Shown one piece after another: positions 16,785 through 25,413 of a DNA stretch of 35,711 bases. The notes beneath the pieces were generated by a model that was given only the letters and a program-made list of their open reading frames with translations, searched no databases and had not been told where the DNA came from. The stretch covers positions 1 through 35,711 of the forward strand of contig JAITNL010000124.1 of assembly GCA_031290495.1 (NCBI GenBank), read 5' to 3'. The translations under genes were made by a program, and so were the position numbers. The DNA is from Accumulibacter sp. (GTDB lineage: Bacteria; Pseudomonadota; Gammaproteobacteria; Burkholderiales; Rhodocyclaceae). Numbering within the stretch: position 1 is the stretch's first letter; every line of letters begins with the position of its first letter.

Positions 16785-18032
16785 ATGAATACGGTATCGT
16801 CCATCGCTTCATCGACCGCGTATGTGCTTGTCGATACTTCTCGCGACACGGGGAAAACGGCAGTCGGCAAGGACACGCCAGTCACCGCCAGCCCGGAACC
16901 ACAAATTTCGCCGCAAGCGAGGGTCTTGGCCGAGTTTTACGAGGCCGCCAGCGCCTTCGTGCAAAAGGAACATTTGAAGCCTTTCACCGGCTGGAAATAC
17001 GACAGCGCGGGCTATGTGCTGAATAACGAGAGTGGCTATCTGGACATCGAGAAATACAACAATTATCTGTTCGACAAAGCGGCGACGACGCTCGTTGAAC
17101 AGGCCGGGCGATTGGGGCTGACGCTGGACAAAAATGAAGCGCTCGCGCAGCTGAAGGCGGACAACGCGGACATCGCAGCGATCAAATACAGTGACTCGGA
17201 GCGGGTCAAGTACCTGAAGATGTGTCAGGAAGTCTGCTATTCCAACCTGAGTTACAGCGAGGTCAATAGCCTGACCGACATGTACATCAAGGCGAAGGAA
17301 AACGGACTGGACGCCAGGCAGGTCGGCGATGTGGCGTTCTGGTTGGGCATTTACAACGGAGATCGAAAAAGCGACATCATCTTTTTGGAACTCTATACAA
17401 TTCCCGGAATGTTCTCCTTCACGGCAGAAGAACTTGCCGCTCATGAAGTCGAAAGATTCGCCAGCTTCCAGGACAGGATCGACATGGCCGGTGAACTCAA
17501 GGCGAAGCTGCCCAATGTCAGTTTCGGCTTCGACGATGAAAACGGGTTTTTTGAGCAACTGTTGAATCCGCGCATGAGCAACCTCGATCGCGACACTCTG
17601 AACTTCCTCACGCAAATGGCCGACCTCTACGCGCCCGGCGCGACGCCGAATGAATCCTGGAGCTGGAGTCCGGCGACCGGCTGGACGACCGATCCCGATT
17701 CGCCGCAAGCCGCCGCCGCCCGAGCCGTTTACCAGGGATGGCTTGAGAAGACGGCGGCGTTTTACCAGGAACACTTCGGGGACAAGACCGGGGATGCCGC
17801 GCGCGTCTCTGGCAAGACCGACCGGTTCGACCTTGAGAAAGTGCTGGCCAACATCGACCACGAAAGAAAACTTCGCGGCCAACTGCTGCGTTCGATCCCC
17901 CGCCTGACCGACGCCTATAACGACAAGCAATCGCCATTTCCCGCGCCTGGCTGGGAAACCGCGATTCTGGCGCCAGATATCGACTGGCTCCAGCTGGCAG
18001 CCTGGCGGACCAGCCCTTTTCAGGTGAGATAA
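16785..18032 (+). CDS. Unrecognised 415-aa soluble protein
   Basis: Long ORF with good codon texture; MNTVSSIASSTAYVLVDTSRDTGKTAVGKD...; no signal peptide or recognised motif. Confidence 0.75.
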   Translation: MNTVSSIASSTAYVLVDTSRDTGKTAVGKDTPVTASPEPQISPQARVLAEFYEAASAFVQKEHLKPFTGWKYDSAGYVLNNESGYLDIEKYNNYLFDKAATTLVEQAGRLGLTLDKNEALAQLKADNADIAAIKYSDSERVKYLKMCQEVCYSNLSYSEVNSLTDMYIKAKENGLDARQVGDVAFWLGIYNGDRKSDIIFLELYTIPGMFSFTAEELAAHEVERFASFQDRIDMAGELKAKLPNVSFGFDDENGFFEQLLNPRMSNLDRDTLNFLTQMADLYAPGATPNESWSWSPATGWTTDPDSPQAAAARAVYQGWLEKTAAFYQEHFGDKTGDAARVSGKTDRFDLEKVLANIDHERKLRGQLLRSIPRLTDAYNDKQSPFPAPGWETAILAPDIDWLQLAAWRTSPFQVR

Positions 18033-18066
18033 CGCAGACATGTCTCCCCACTTCGATAGCCCCCCC

Positions 18067-18118
18067 AAGAGCAAAAATTGGCGACAGACCTTCAGGCCTG
18101 CCGCCAATTTTTGCTCTT
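18067..18118. terminator. Bidirectional terminator between convergent genes
   Basis: Perfect 17-bp inverted repeat aagagcaaaaattggcg / cgccaatttttgctctt. Confidence 0.9.
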
Positions 18119-18135
18119 CACTTGAACGCCCAGGC

Positions 18136-18387
18136 TCATCGACGCGCGGCGTTGCGCAGCGGGGCGAGCAGCTCCTTCAATCCGTTGTGATCGATCTCAT
18201 GGATGAGCGCGAGCAATCGTCCCAGTTCTCCTGGCGGAAAACCTTGACGCGCGAACCAGTTCAGGTAGTGCCCCGGCAGATCGGCCAGCGCGCGTCCTTT
18301 GTATTTGCCAAAAGGCATCGTGACGGTGAAAAGCCGCGCCAGGACTTCGGCGTCCGGCTGGTCGGTGAAGGCTGGATCGGCGGACAT
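18136..18387 (-). CDS. DUF3820 family protein
   Basis: TMPFGKYKGRALADLPGHYLNWFARQGFPPGELGRLLALIHEIDHNGL. Confidence 0.85.
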   Translation of the reverse strand: MSADPAFTDQPDAEVLARLFTVTMPFGKYKGRALADLPGHYLNWFARQGFPPGELGRLLALIHEIDHNGLKELLAPLRNAARR

Positions 18388-18412
18388 GGGATCGGGATTG
18401 GGCAATTGACAG

Positions 18413-20044
18413 TCAGCGGAGTGGACTCTGGCCGGGTATTTTTCCCGCCGCCGTGATTTGCAATGCCACGGCTTCGGCAATGCGGATGCCGTCGATTGCC
18501 GCCGACAAAATACCGCCAGCGTAGCCCGCGCCTTCGCCGGCTGGGTAGATGCCCTTCACGTTCAGGCTTTGCAGATCGTCGCCGCGCGTGACGCGCAGCG
18601 GCGACGAAGTTCGTGTTTCGACTCCCGTGAGTATCGCGTCGGGCAGAGCGAAGCCGCGAATCTGCCGGTCGAACTCCGGGATCGCTTCGCGGATCGCGGC
18701 GATGGCGAATTGCGGAAGCGCCGTCGCCAGGTCGGTCAGGCGCACCCCAGGCTGATACGACGGCGTGACCGCCCCCAGGCGCGTCGATGCTCGCCCAGCG
18801 AGGAAATCGCCGAGCAGTTGCGCTGGCGCCCGGTAAGCGCCGCCGCCGAGTTCAAAGGCGCGCGCTTCCAGCCGTCGCTGAAAGGCGACGCCAGCCAGCG
18901 GATCGCCTGGAGCGCCGCCCAAATCTTCCGGCGCGACGTTGACCACCAGACCGGCGTTGGCGTTGCGTTCGGCGCGCGAATACTGGCTCATGCCGTTGGT
19001 GACCACGCAGTTCGGCTCGGACGCGGCGGCTACGACCCGACCGCCGGGGCACATGCAGAAGCTGTAAACCGCGCGCCCGTTACTGGCGTGATGTACCAGT
19101 TTGTAATCGGCCGCGCCGAGCAGCGGATGGCCCGCGTTGGCGCCCAGCCGCGCCCGGTCGATCAGCGTTTGCGGATGTTCGACGCGCAGGCCCACGGCGA
19201 ACGGTTTTAGCTCCATGAATACGCCGCTCGCGCGCAGCATGGCGAAGGTGTCGCGCGCGCTGTGTCCCAGCGCCAGAATCACGTGCCGCGCGGCGAGGTG
19301 TTCGCCGCCCGCGAGGGTCACGCCGCGAACGTGGCCGGATTCGATGGACAGGCCGTCGACGCGGCTCTGGAAGCGGATTTCCCCGCCGAGCGCTTCGATT
19401 TCAGCGCGCATGCGCTCGACCATGCCGATCAGGCGGAAGGTGCCGATGTGCGGTTTGGCGGCGTAGAGGATTTCTTCCGGCGCGCCGGCCTTGACAAATT
19501 CGCCCAGCACTTTGCGTCCGAGATGGCGCGGATCGCGGATCTGGGTGTACAGCTTGCCGTCCGAAAACGCGCCCGCACCGCCTTCTCCGAACTGGACGTT
19601 CGATTCGGGGTCGAGTTGGCTGTCGCGCCAGAACCGCCACGTGTCCTGGGCGCGTTCGCGCGCGGCTTTGCCGCGTTCCAGCACCAGCGGACGGAAACCC
19701 ATCTGCGCCAGCACCAGCGCGGCAAAAATTCCGGCTGGGCCGAAGCCGACGACCAGCGGGCGCTGGCCGGCGTGTTCCGGCGCGCGCGCGACGAAGCGGT
19801 ATTCCATGTCGGGAGTCGGGCTGATTTGTCGATCGGCGGCGCGTTCTTTCAAGAGACGCGCCTCGTCGTCGATTTCCACATCGACGCTGTAGATGAAAGT
19901 CGGCGCGTTTCTTTTGCGCGCGTCATGGCTGCGCCTGAACACGGAAAGGCGGTGAATGGGGGCGCCCAAGCGTTCCGCCGCGGCGGCGGCCAGCGCCTCC
20001 GGCGGATGGTCGAGCGGCAGCCGGAGTTCGTTGATCCGGATCAC
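18413..20044 (-). CDS. COG2509-type FAD-dependent dehydrogenase/oxidoreductase
   Basis: GTG start overlapping the aldolase stop (GTGA); PLVVGFGPAGIFAALVLAQMGFRPLVLERGKAARERAQDTWRFWR, NVQFGEGGAGAFSDGKLYTQI, GIYPAGEGAGYAGGILSAAIDGIRIAEAV. Confidence 0.88.
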   Translation of the reverse strand: MIRINELRLPLDHPPEALAAAAAERLGAPIHRLSVFRRSHDARKRNAPTFIYSVDVEIDDEARLLKERAADRQISPTPDMEYRFVARAPEHAGQRPLVVGFGPAGIFAALVLAQMGFRPLVLERGKAARERAQDTWRFWRDSQLDPESNVQFGEGGAGAFSDGKLYTQIRDPRHLGRKVLGEFVKAGAPEEILYAAKPHIGTFRLIGMVERMRAEIEALGGEIRFQSRVDGLSIESGHVRGVTLAGGEHLAARHVILALGHSARDTFAMLRASGVFMELKPFAVGLRVEHPQTLIDRARLGANAGHPLLGAADYKLVHHASNGRAVYSFCMCPGGRVVAAASEPNCVVTNGMSQYSRAERNANAGLVVNVAPEDLGGAPGDPLAGVAFQRRLEARAFELGGGAYRAPAQLLGDFLAGRASTRLGAVTPSYQPGVRLTDLATALPQFAIAAIREAIPEFDRQIRGFALPDAILTGVETRTSSPLRVTRGDDLQSLNVKGIYPAGEGAGYAGGILSAAIDGIRIAEAVALQITAAGKIPGQSPLR

Positions 20045-20694
20045 GCGGCGGGTTCCGGCTGCCCGTAGCTGGCGAATTTTGCCAGCACGATGCGCATTTC
20101 CCCGGCAGGCAGCAGCAGCGGCTGACCGAGCTGACACGCGCGCCAGTAGTGTTCGCACAGCGCCTCGAACTCGACGGCCAGCCCGAACGCGTGTTCCAGC
20201 GTCCGCCCGAATACCAGCAGACCGTGATTGGCCAGCAGACACGCGCAGCGTTCGCGCAGCGCCGTGAGCGCGTTATCGGACAGCGCTTGCGTACCGAAGG
20301 TGGCGTATTCGGCGCAGCGGATCGTGTCGCCGCCGAAGCGGGCGATCATGTAATGAAACGGCGGAATATCGCGGCGCAGACAGGCCAGACTGGTGGCGAA
20401 CGGCGAATGCGCGTGCACAATGGCGCCGGCTTCGGGGCGTCCGGCGTAAACATCGCGATGAAAACGCCACTCGGACGAGGGCTTGCAACGCCCGTCAGGC
20501 GTGCCGTCGAGGCGCATGAAAACGATGTCTTCCGGCAGCAGCGCGTCGTAGTCCATGCCGCTCGGCGTAATCAGAAAGCCGTCCTCGCCGTTTTCGCGCG
20601 CGCGCGCGGAGAGGTTGCCGACCGTGCCGCGATTAAGCTGGGCCGGCGCCATGCGCCGGGCCGTGTCGATCAGTTGCCGACGCAATTCAGACAT
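20041..20694 (-). CDS. Class II aldolase/adducin family protein
   Basis: GTVGNLSARARENGEDGFLITPSGMDYDALLPEDIVFM...EWRFHRDVYAGRPEAGAIVHAHSPFATSLA...LLANHGLLVFG. Confidence 0.9.
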   Translation of the reverse strand: MSELRRQLIDTARRMAPAQLNRGTVGNLSARARENGEDGFLITPSGMDYDALLPEDIVFMRLDGTPDGRCKPSSEWRFHRDVYAGRPEAGAIVHAHSPFATSLACLRRDIPPFHYMIARFGGDTIRCAEYATFGTQALSDNALTALRERCACLLANHGLLVFGRTLEHAFGLAVEFEALCEHYWRACQLGQPLLLPAGEMRIVLAKFASYGQPEPAA

Positions 20695-21769
20695 CGCCTG
20701 TCTCCGGGTAAAGCGCGCGCAGTCCAGCCGCCGTTGCCGGACAATGGCCGCGCTCGGTGACGATGGCGTCGATCAGCTGTCCCGGCGTGATGTCGAACGC
20801 CGGGTTGGCAACCGCCTCGTCGGGAGAAATCGTCCGCAGCGTGCCGGGTTGTCCGGTTGCGTCGACGCCTTGCGCGACGCGAAGCTCGTCGCCGTGGCGT
20901 TCCTCGATCGGGATGGCGCCGCCAGTCGGACAAGAAAAATCGATCGTCGAGCGCGGCGCGGCGACGTAGAACGGAACTCCCGCCGCGCGCGCGGCCAGCG
21001 CCTTCAAATACGTGCCGATCTTGTTGGCCGCGTCGCCGTTGGCGGCGATACGGTCGGCCCCGACGAGCACCGCGTCGGCCTGCCCGCGCGCGAGCAGCGC
21101 TCCGGCGGCGTTATCGGCGATCAGCGTGTGCGGCACGCCATGTTCTTGCAACTCCCAGGCCGTCAACAGGCCCTGGTTGCGCGGGCGGGTTTCAGATACC
21201 CAGACGTGCGTTTCGATGCCGGCGTCGAAAGCCGCGTAGATCGGCGCGAGCGCCGTGCCGAAAGCGATGGCCGCCAGCCGTCCCGCGTTACAGTGCGTCA
21301 TCACCGCGAGCCGTCCGTGCCGTGCCGCGAGCGGGCGCAGCAGCGCCAGACCGTGCTCGCCGATACGGCGGCATTGCGCCGCGTCCTCGTCGGCGATCGC
21401 GCCAGCTTCCTGCCAGGCTATCGCGGCGCGCGCGCCGGCGGGAAGCCGTGCCAATCGTCTTTGCATCCGCGCCAAGGCCCAGCCCAGATTGACCGCCGTC
21501 GGACGGGTTGCCGCCAGCGCGGCGGCAGCCGCGGCCAGCGTCGCGTCGTCATCCCGCGCGGCCAGCGCCAACGCCAGACCGTAAGCGGCGGTAACGCCGA
21601 TCAGCGGCGCGCCGCGCACCTGCATGGCGCGGATCGCTTGTACGGCGTCTTCCAGACAACCGAGGCGGATGATCCGGCAAGCATGTGGGAGCGCCGTCTG
21701 GTCGATGATTTCGACAGCGCCATCCGGCGTCGGACGGAGGGTGGGGATGGGCGTGTTATCGGGTTTCAT
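20687..21769 (-). CDS. mtnA: S-methyl-5-thioribose-1-phosphate isomerase
   Basis: IDQTALPHACRIIRL...MQVRGAPLIGVTAAYGLALA...TAVNLGWAL...MTHCNAGRLAAIAFGTALAPIYAA...VWVSETRPRNQG..LTAWEL...GADRIAANGDAANKIGTYLKALAA. Confidence 0.95.
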   Translation of the reverse strand: MKPDNTPIPTLRPTPDGAVEIIDQTALPHACRIIRLGCLEDAVQAIRAMQVRGAPLIGVTAAYGLALALAARDDDATLAAAAAALAATRPTAVNLGWALARMQRRLARLPAGARAAIAWQEAGAIADEDAAQCRRIGEHGLALLRPLAARHGRLAVMTHCNAGRLAAIAFGTALAPIYAAFDAGIETHVWVSETRPRNQGLLTAWELQEHGVPHTLIADNAAGALLARGQADAVLVGADRIAANGDAANKIGTYLKALAARAAGVPFYVAAPRSTIDFSCPTGGAIPIEERHGDELRVAQGVDATGQPGTLRTISPDEAVANPAFDITPGQLIDAIVTERGHCPATAAGLRALYPETGDV

Positions 21770-21858
21770 TGGCGAATTTTAAGCGGAGAAGTTTTGCTGT
21801 GGAAATATTCATCGTAAAACTGCTTGCGGATATACGGGATTCCGGTACAATAGAGGGC

Positions 21859-22160
21859 ATGAGAACCGTAGTTGAAACCGATGACTTCACCCGCGACGCC
21901 CTGAAAGTCTGAACAGAAGCGGAATACGATGCTTTTGTGGAATGGCTTGCCAAAAACCCGCTGGCCGGGGGGGCATCCCAAAGACGGACGGGGCGCGAAA
22001 GGTGCGGTGGACGGTTTCCGGTTCTGGCAAAAGCGGCGGCGTTCGCGTCATCCATTTCAATCTGAACGCGCAGGGGCATGTCCTCCTGATTGCCATTTAC
22101 GCAAAAGCAAAGCGGGAGAACATGCCCGCCCATGGAATCCCGGACAGGAGCAAAGAATGA
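21859..22160 (+). pseudogene. HigB/RelE-type (phage Gp49-like) toxin, disrupted by an in-frame TGA (21910-21912) and a frameshift near a G7 run
   Basis: MRTVVETDDFTRDALKV*TEAEYDAFVEWLAKNPLAG then in another frame GIPKTDGARKVRWTVSGSGKSGGVRVIHFNLNAQGHVLLIAIYAKAKRENM. Confidence 0.8.
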
Positions 22161-22492
22161 GCACAGACTTTGAAAACATGAATATTGAGGCGGTCGCCCG
22201 CGCCATAGAGGAAGACGCGGGGCAAGCGCTGCCAAGTTTGCGCCGTTCGCTGACAGACGCCAAGGCGGGGCGATTCGGGCGCGTGCATACCCCAGCGCAA
22301 ATCCTCGCCAAGGCAGCGCGCGCCAAAACCGGAATGACGCAACAGGCGTTCGCCGAAATAATCCACACACCCGTAACCACGCTGCGGGATTGGGAACAAG
22401 GGCGCTTTGAACCTCCCGGTGGGGTGACATGCCTGTTTTCCCTGCTGGAACGTCACCCTGAATTGAGCCGGGAACTGGAGACAGCAGGCTAA
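22157..22492 (+). CDS. XRE-family HigA-like antitoxin
   Basis: ...RVHTPAQILAKAARAKTGMTQQAFAEIIHTPVTTLRDWEQGRFEPPGGVTCLFSLLERHPELSRELETAG. Confidence 0.85.
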   Translation: MSTDFENMNIEAVARAIEEDAGQALPSLRRSLTDAKAGRFGRVHTPAQILAKAARAKTGMTQQAFAEIIHTPVTTLRDWEQGRFEPPGGVTCLFSLLERHPELSRELETAG

Positions 22493-22623
22493 AGCCGAGG
22501 ATGTTTTGCATGGCTTGAATATCCAGCAACGCAGCGAGCGATCAAACAAGGCGTTGCCAACGAGCCGGCAGCCGACGAAGCGCGGGGTGCAGCTGTGTGT
22601 AAAACCAGCTCCGGTTTGAAACC

Positions 22624-22639
22624 CCGCCCTTCAGGGCGG
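22624..22639. repeat. Short perfect hairpin CCGCCC-TTCA-GGGCGG
   Basis: Direct reading; sits in the gap between the HigA-like antitoxin and the HDOD gene. Confidence 0.6.
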
Positions 22640-22896
22640 TGGGAGCTGAACCCCGGCGGTCGCTGATTTTCGCTCTTCCGCAACTCCTGTAACAGCTCCG
22701 TCCGTCTCATCGGTCGCATCCTTTGGATGACTGTGAAAACCGGACAAGTCTGAAAGTCAGTGACATGGAATGACAAGGGGCTTGCGGCGGCAAGACAGAG
22801 CAAGTACCATAAATAAAACTGCAGCGCCTCTTCCACGCCCTTTTTTGAATCAACGAATTAACGTTGTTTTCTCACGTATTTTTCAAAGACAGACCA

Positions 22897-23733
22897 ATGA
22901 TAGAAAAGCCATTCAAGACCAAAGAAGCGTGGACCGAGTATTTCAGCGCGGTCGACGTACCAATTCTGCGCCAGACCGTCCGCCGGTTGAACGAAATCCG
23001 CCAGAACAACAGATACGATGTCAATGGGCGCGGCCTCGCCATGATCGTGCTGCAGGACCCGATGCTGGCGATCAAGACGCTCGCCCTCATCCAGCAATTT
23101 CAGAGCAGACACCTGCATTCGGACATCACCAACATCGCCAACTCGTTGACGATGCTTGGCATCGATCCGTTCTTCGCGCATTTTGATTCCTTGATCACGG
23201 TTGAGGAATCGCTCAAGACCGAACCGCAGGCGCTGCTCGGCGTGCTGCAGGTTATCCGGCGCGTCCAGAGCGCGGCGCGTTATGCCCATGAATGGGCTGT
23301 GGAGCGGCACGACCTGGACGTCGAGGAAGTCGAATTGGCTGCCTTGCTGCACGATCTGGCGGAAATCTTGCTGTGGTGCTTTGCGCCCAAGCTGGCGATC
23401 AAGATACGTCAGCTGCAACAGAACGACCCGACGCTGCGCAGCGCCACGGCGCAGGTTCAGGTGCTCGGCATCAGTCTGTTCGATATACAACTGGCGCTTT
23501 GCGACGCCTGGCATCTGCCAGAGCTGCTCAAAACGCTGATGGACGACGTCAATGCCGAACTTGCGCGCGTGCGCAACGTCGTTCTGGCGGTAAATCTGGC
23601 GCGCCATTCGTCCGTGGACTGGAACAATCCGGCGCTGCCGAACGACTTCGCGGCCATCGAAAAACTGTTGCGCATCGATCACCAGACCCTGCTCACGCGG
23701 TTGTGCGTTCCGGACGAAATAGCGGTGAAATAA
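22897..23733 (+). CDS. HDOD domain protein
   Basis: LQDPMLAIKTLALIQ...DITNIANSLTMLGIDPFFAHF...VELAALLHDLAEILLWCFAP. Confidence 0.8.
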   Translation: MIEKPFKTKEAWTEYFSAVDVPILRQTVRRLNEIRQNNRYDVNGRGLAMIVLQDPMLAIKTLALIQQFQSRHLHSDITNIANSLTMLGIDPFFAHFDSLITVEESLKTEPQALLGVLQVIRRVQSAARYAHEWAVERHDLDVEEVELAALLHDLAEILLWCFAPKLAIKIRQLQQNDPTLRSATAQVQVLGISLFDIQLALCDAWHLPELLKTLMDDVNAELARVRNVVLAVNLARHSSVDWNNPALPNDFAAIEKLLRIDHQTLLTRLCVPDEIAVK

Positions 23734-23839
23734 CCGGCGCTCGAACCTGATCTGCCAACATGGCGGTACATGATCCTGCAAAAATTCAACGGCGGATACC
23801 CTTACAATACGCGCCCCGCTTTCCTGAAAATCCACGGTC

Positions 23840-24487
23840 ATGGAAATACTCGCGCTCTTTGTCGATGTCGTGCTGCATCTGGACCAGCATCTCGCCGCGC
23901 TTACCCAGCAGTATGGCGCGTGGGTCTATGTGATTTTGTTCGTCATCGTTTTCAGCGAGACGGGATTTGTCGTCACGCCTTTCCTGCCGGGGGATTCGCT
24001 GTTGTTCGTGGCAGGCGGGCTGGCCGCCGTGGGCGGAATGGATATCGTCATTCTCGCGCTGTCGCTGGCGGCGGCGGCGGCGCTCGGCAACATGCTCAAT
24101 TATCAGATCGGGCGTTATCTCGGGCCGAAGGTCTTTCAGTGGCAGAACTCGCGCTTTTTCAATCGCGGCGCGCTGCTGAAAACGCAGGTTTTCTACGCGC
24201 GGCATGGCGGGAAAACACTGGTAATTTCGCGCTTTCTGCCCTTGCTGCGCACCTTCGCGCCGTTTGTCGCCGGCGTCGGCGCGATGAATTACGCGCGCTT
24301 CCTGTTTTTCAACCTGCTCGGTGCGGTCGGCTGGGTGGCGACGCTGACGCTGGCCGGTTATTTTTTCGCCAATCTGCCCTGGGTGCGGCAAAACCTGAGT
24401 CTGGTGATCGTCGGCATCATCCTGGTTTCGCTGTTTCCGGTGGCGATTGGCTGGTGGAACGGGCGCCGGACGCGCGGCGACACGTAG
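23840..24487 (+). CDS. DedA family membrane protein
   Basis: VFSETGFVVTPFLPGDSLLFVAGGLAA...LGNMLNYQIGRYLG...ISRFLPLLRTFAPFVAGVGAMNYARFLFFNLLGAVGW. Confidence 0.95.
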   Translation: MEILALFVDVVLHLDQHLAALTQQYGAWVYVILFVIVFSETGFVVTPFLPGDSLLFVAGGLAAVGGMDIVILALSLAAAAALGNMLNYQIGRYLGPKVFQWQNSRFFNRGALLKTQVFYARHGGKTLVISRFLPLLRTFAPFVAGVGAMNYARFLFFNLLGAVGWVATLTLAGYFFANLPWVRQNLSLVIVGIILVSLFPVAIGWWNGRRTRGDT

Positions 24488-24507
24488 CGCGTGAACTCGC
24501 GGAACGT

Positions 24508-25383
24508 TCAGCGCGCCCGGCGTTTTCTGTCCATCAGCTGCAGGATCATCGGGGTGAAAATGATCTGCATCGCCAGATTCATCTTGCCTCCCGGACAGAC
24601 GATGGTGTTGGGCCTGGACATGAACGAATCGTGCAACATGCTCAACAGGTAGGGGAAGTCGATGCCGCGCGGGTGGTCGAAGCGGATCACCAGGAAACTT
24701 TCGTCGAGCGTTGGAATGTCGTTGGCGATCAACGGATTGGAAGTGTCCACGGTCGGCACGCGCTGAAAATTGACGTGCGTGCGCGAGAACTGCGGCAGGA
24801 TGTAGTTGATGTAATCGGGCATACGCCGCAGGATGGTGTCCATCACCGCCTCGGCGGAGTAGCCGCGCAGCGCCTTGTCGCGGTGAATCTTCTGAATCCA
24901 TTCGAGGTTGATGATCGGCACGACGCCGACGCGCAGGTCGACGTGCCCGGCAATATCGACGCTATCGGTCTGCAGCGCGCCGTACAGCCCTTCGTAAAAC
25001 AGCAGGTCGATGTTTTCCGGCAGTGCCTCCCAAGCGGTGAAAGTGCCGGGAGGAGCGCCAAGGCGGGCAGCCGCTTTTTCGTCATGAACGTAATGGCGGC
25101 GCTTGCCGCGGCCGCTCTCGCCGTATTCGCGGAACAGGTTCTCCAACTCTTCGAGCAGGTTGGCGTTCGGGCCGAAATGGCTGAAGTGCCTGTTTCCAGC
25201 GGCTTCCTCTTCGGCCATCCGGACGGTCATCGCGGCGCGGTCGTAGCGATGAAAACTGTCACCGCCGATAATCTCGACGTTCAGTTTTTCGCGCCGGAAA
25301 ATATGCTGAAAGGATTTCGTGACCGAGGTGGTTCCCGCGCCCGAAGATCCGGTGATGGCAATGATGGGGTGTTTGGTCGACAT
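24508..25383 (-). CDS. prkB: Phosphoribulokinase (Calvin-Benson-Bassham cycle)
   Basis: MSTKHPIIAITGSSGAGTTSVTKSFQHIFRREKLNVEIIGGDSFHRYDR...HFGPNANLLEELE...FYEGLYGAL. Confidence 0.95.
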   Translation of the reverse strand: MSTKHPIIAITGSSGAGTTSVTKSFQHIFRREKLNVEIIGGDSFHRYDRAAMTVRMAEEEAAGNRHFSHFGPNANLLEELENLFREYGESGRGKRRHYVHDEKAAARLGAPPGTFTAWEALPENIDLLFYEGLYGALQTDSVDIAGHVDLRVGVVPIINLEWIQKIHRDKALRGYSAEAVMDTILRRMPDYINYILPQFSRTHVNFQRVPTVDTSNPLIANDIPTLDESFLVIRFDHPRGIDFPYLLSMLHDSFMSRPNTIVCPGGKMNLAMQIIFTPMILQLMDRKRRAR

Positions 25384-25413
25384 GCCGATGCCTCCGTTGC
25401 GTTTACCTGGCGT

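Noticed and set aside
16809-18107. 432-aa minus-strand ORF opposite the orphan 415-aa gene
   Set aside because: Val/Arg-rich antisense frame without RBS; the + strand frame has more natural composition and pairs with the upstream secreted gene.
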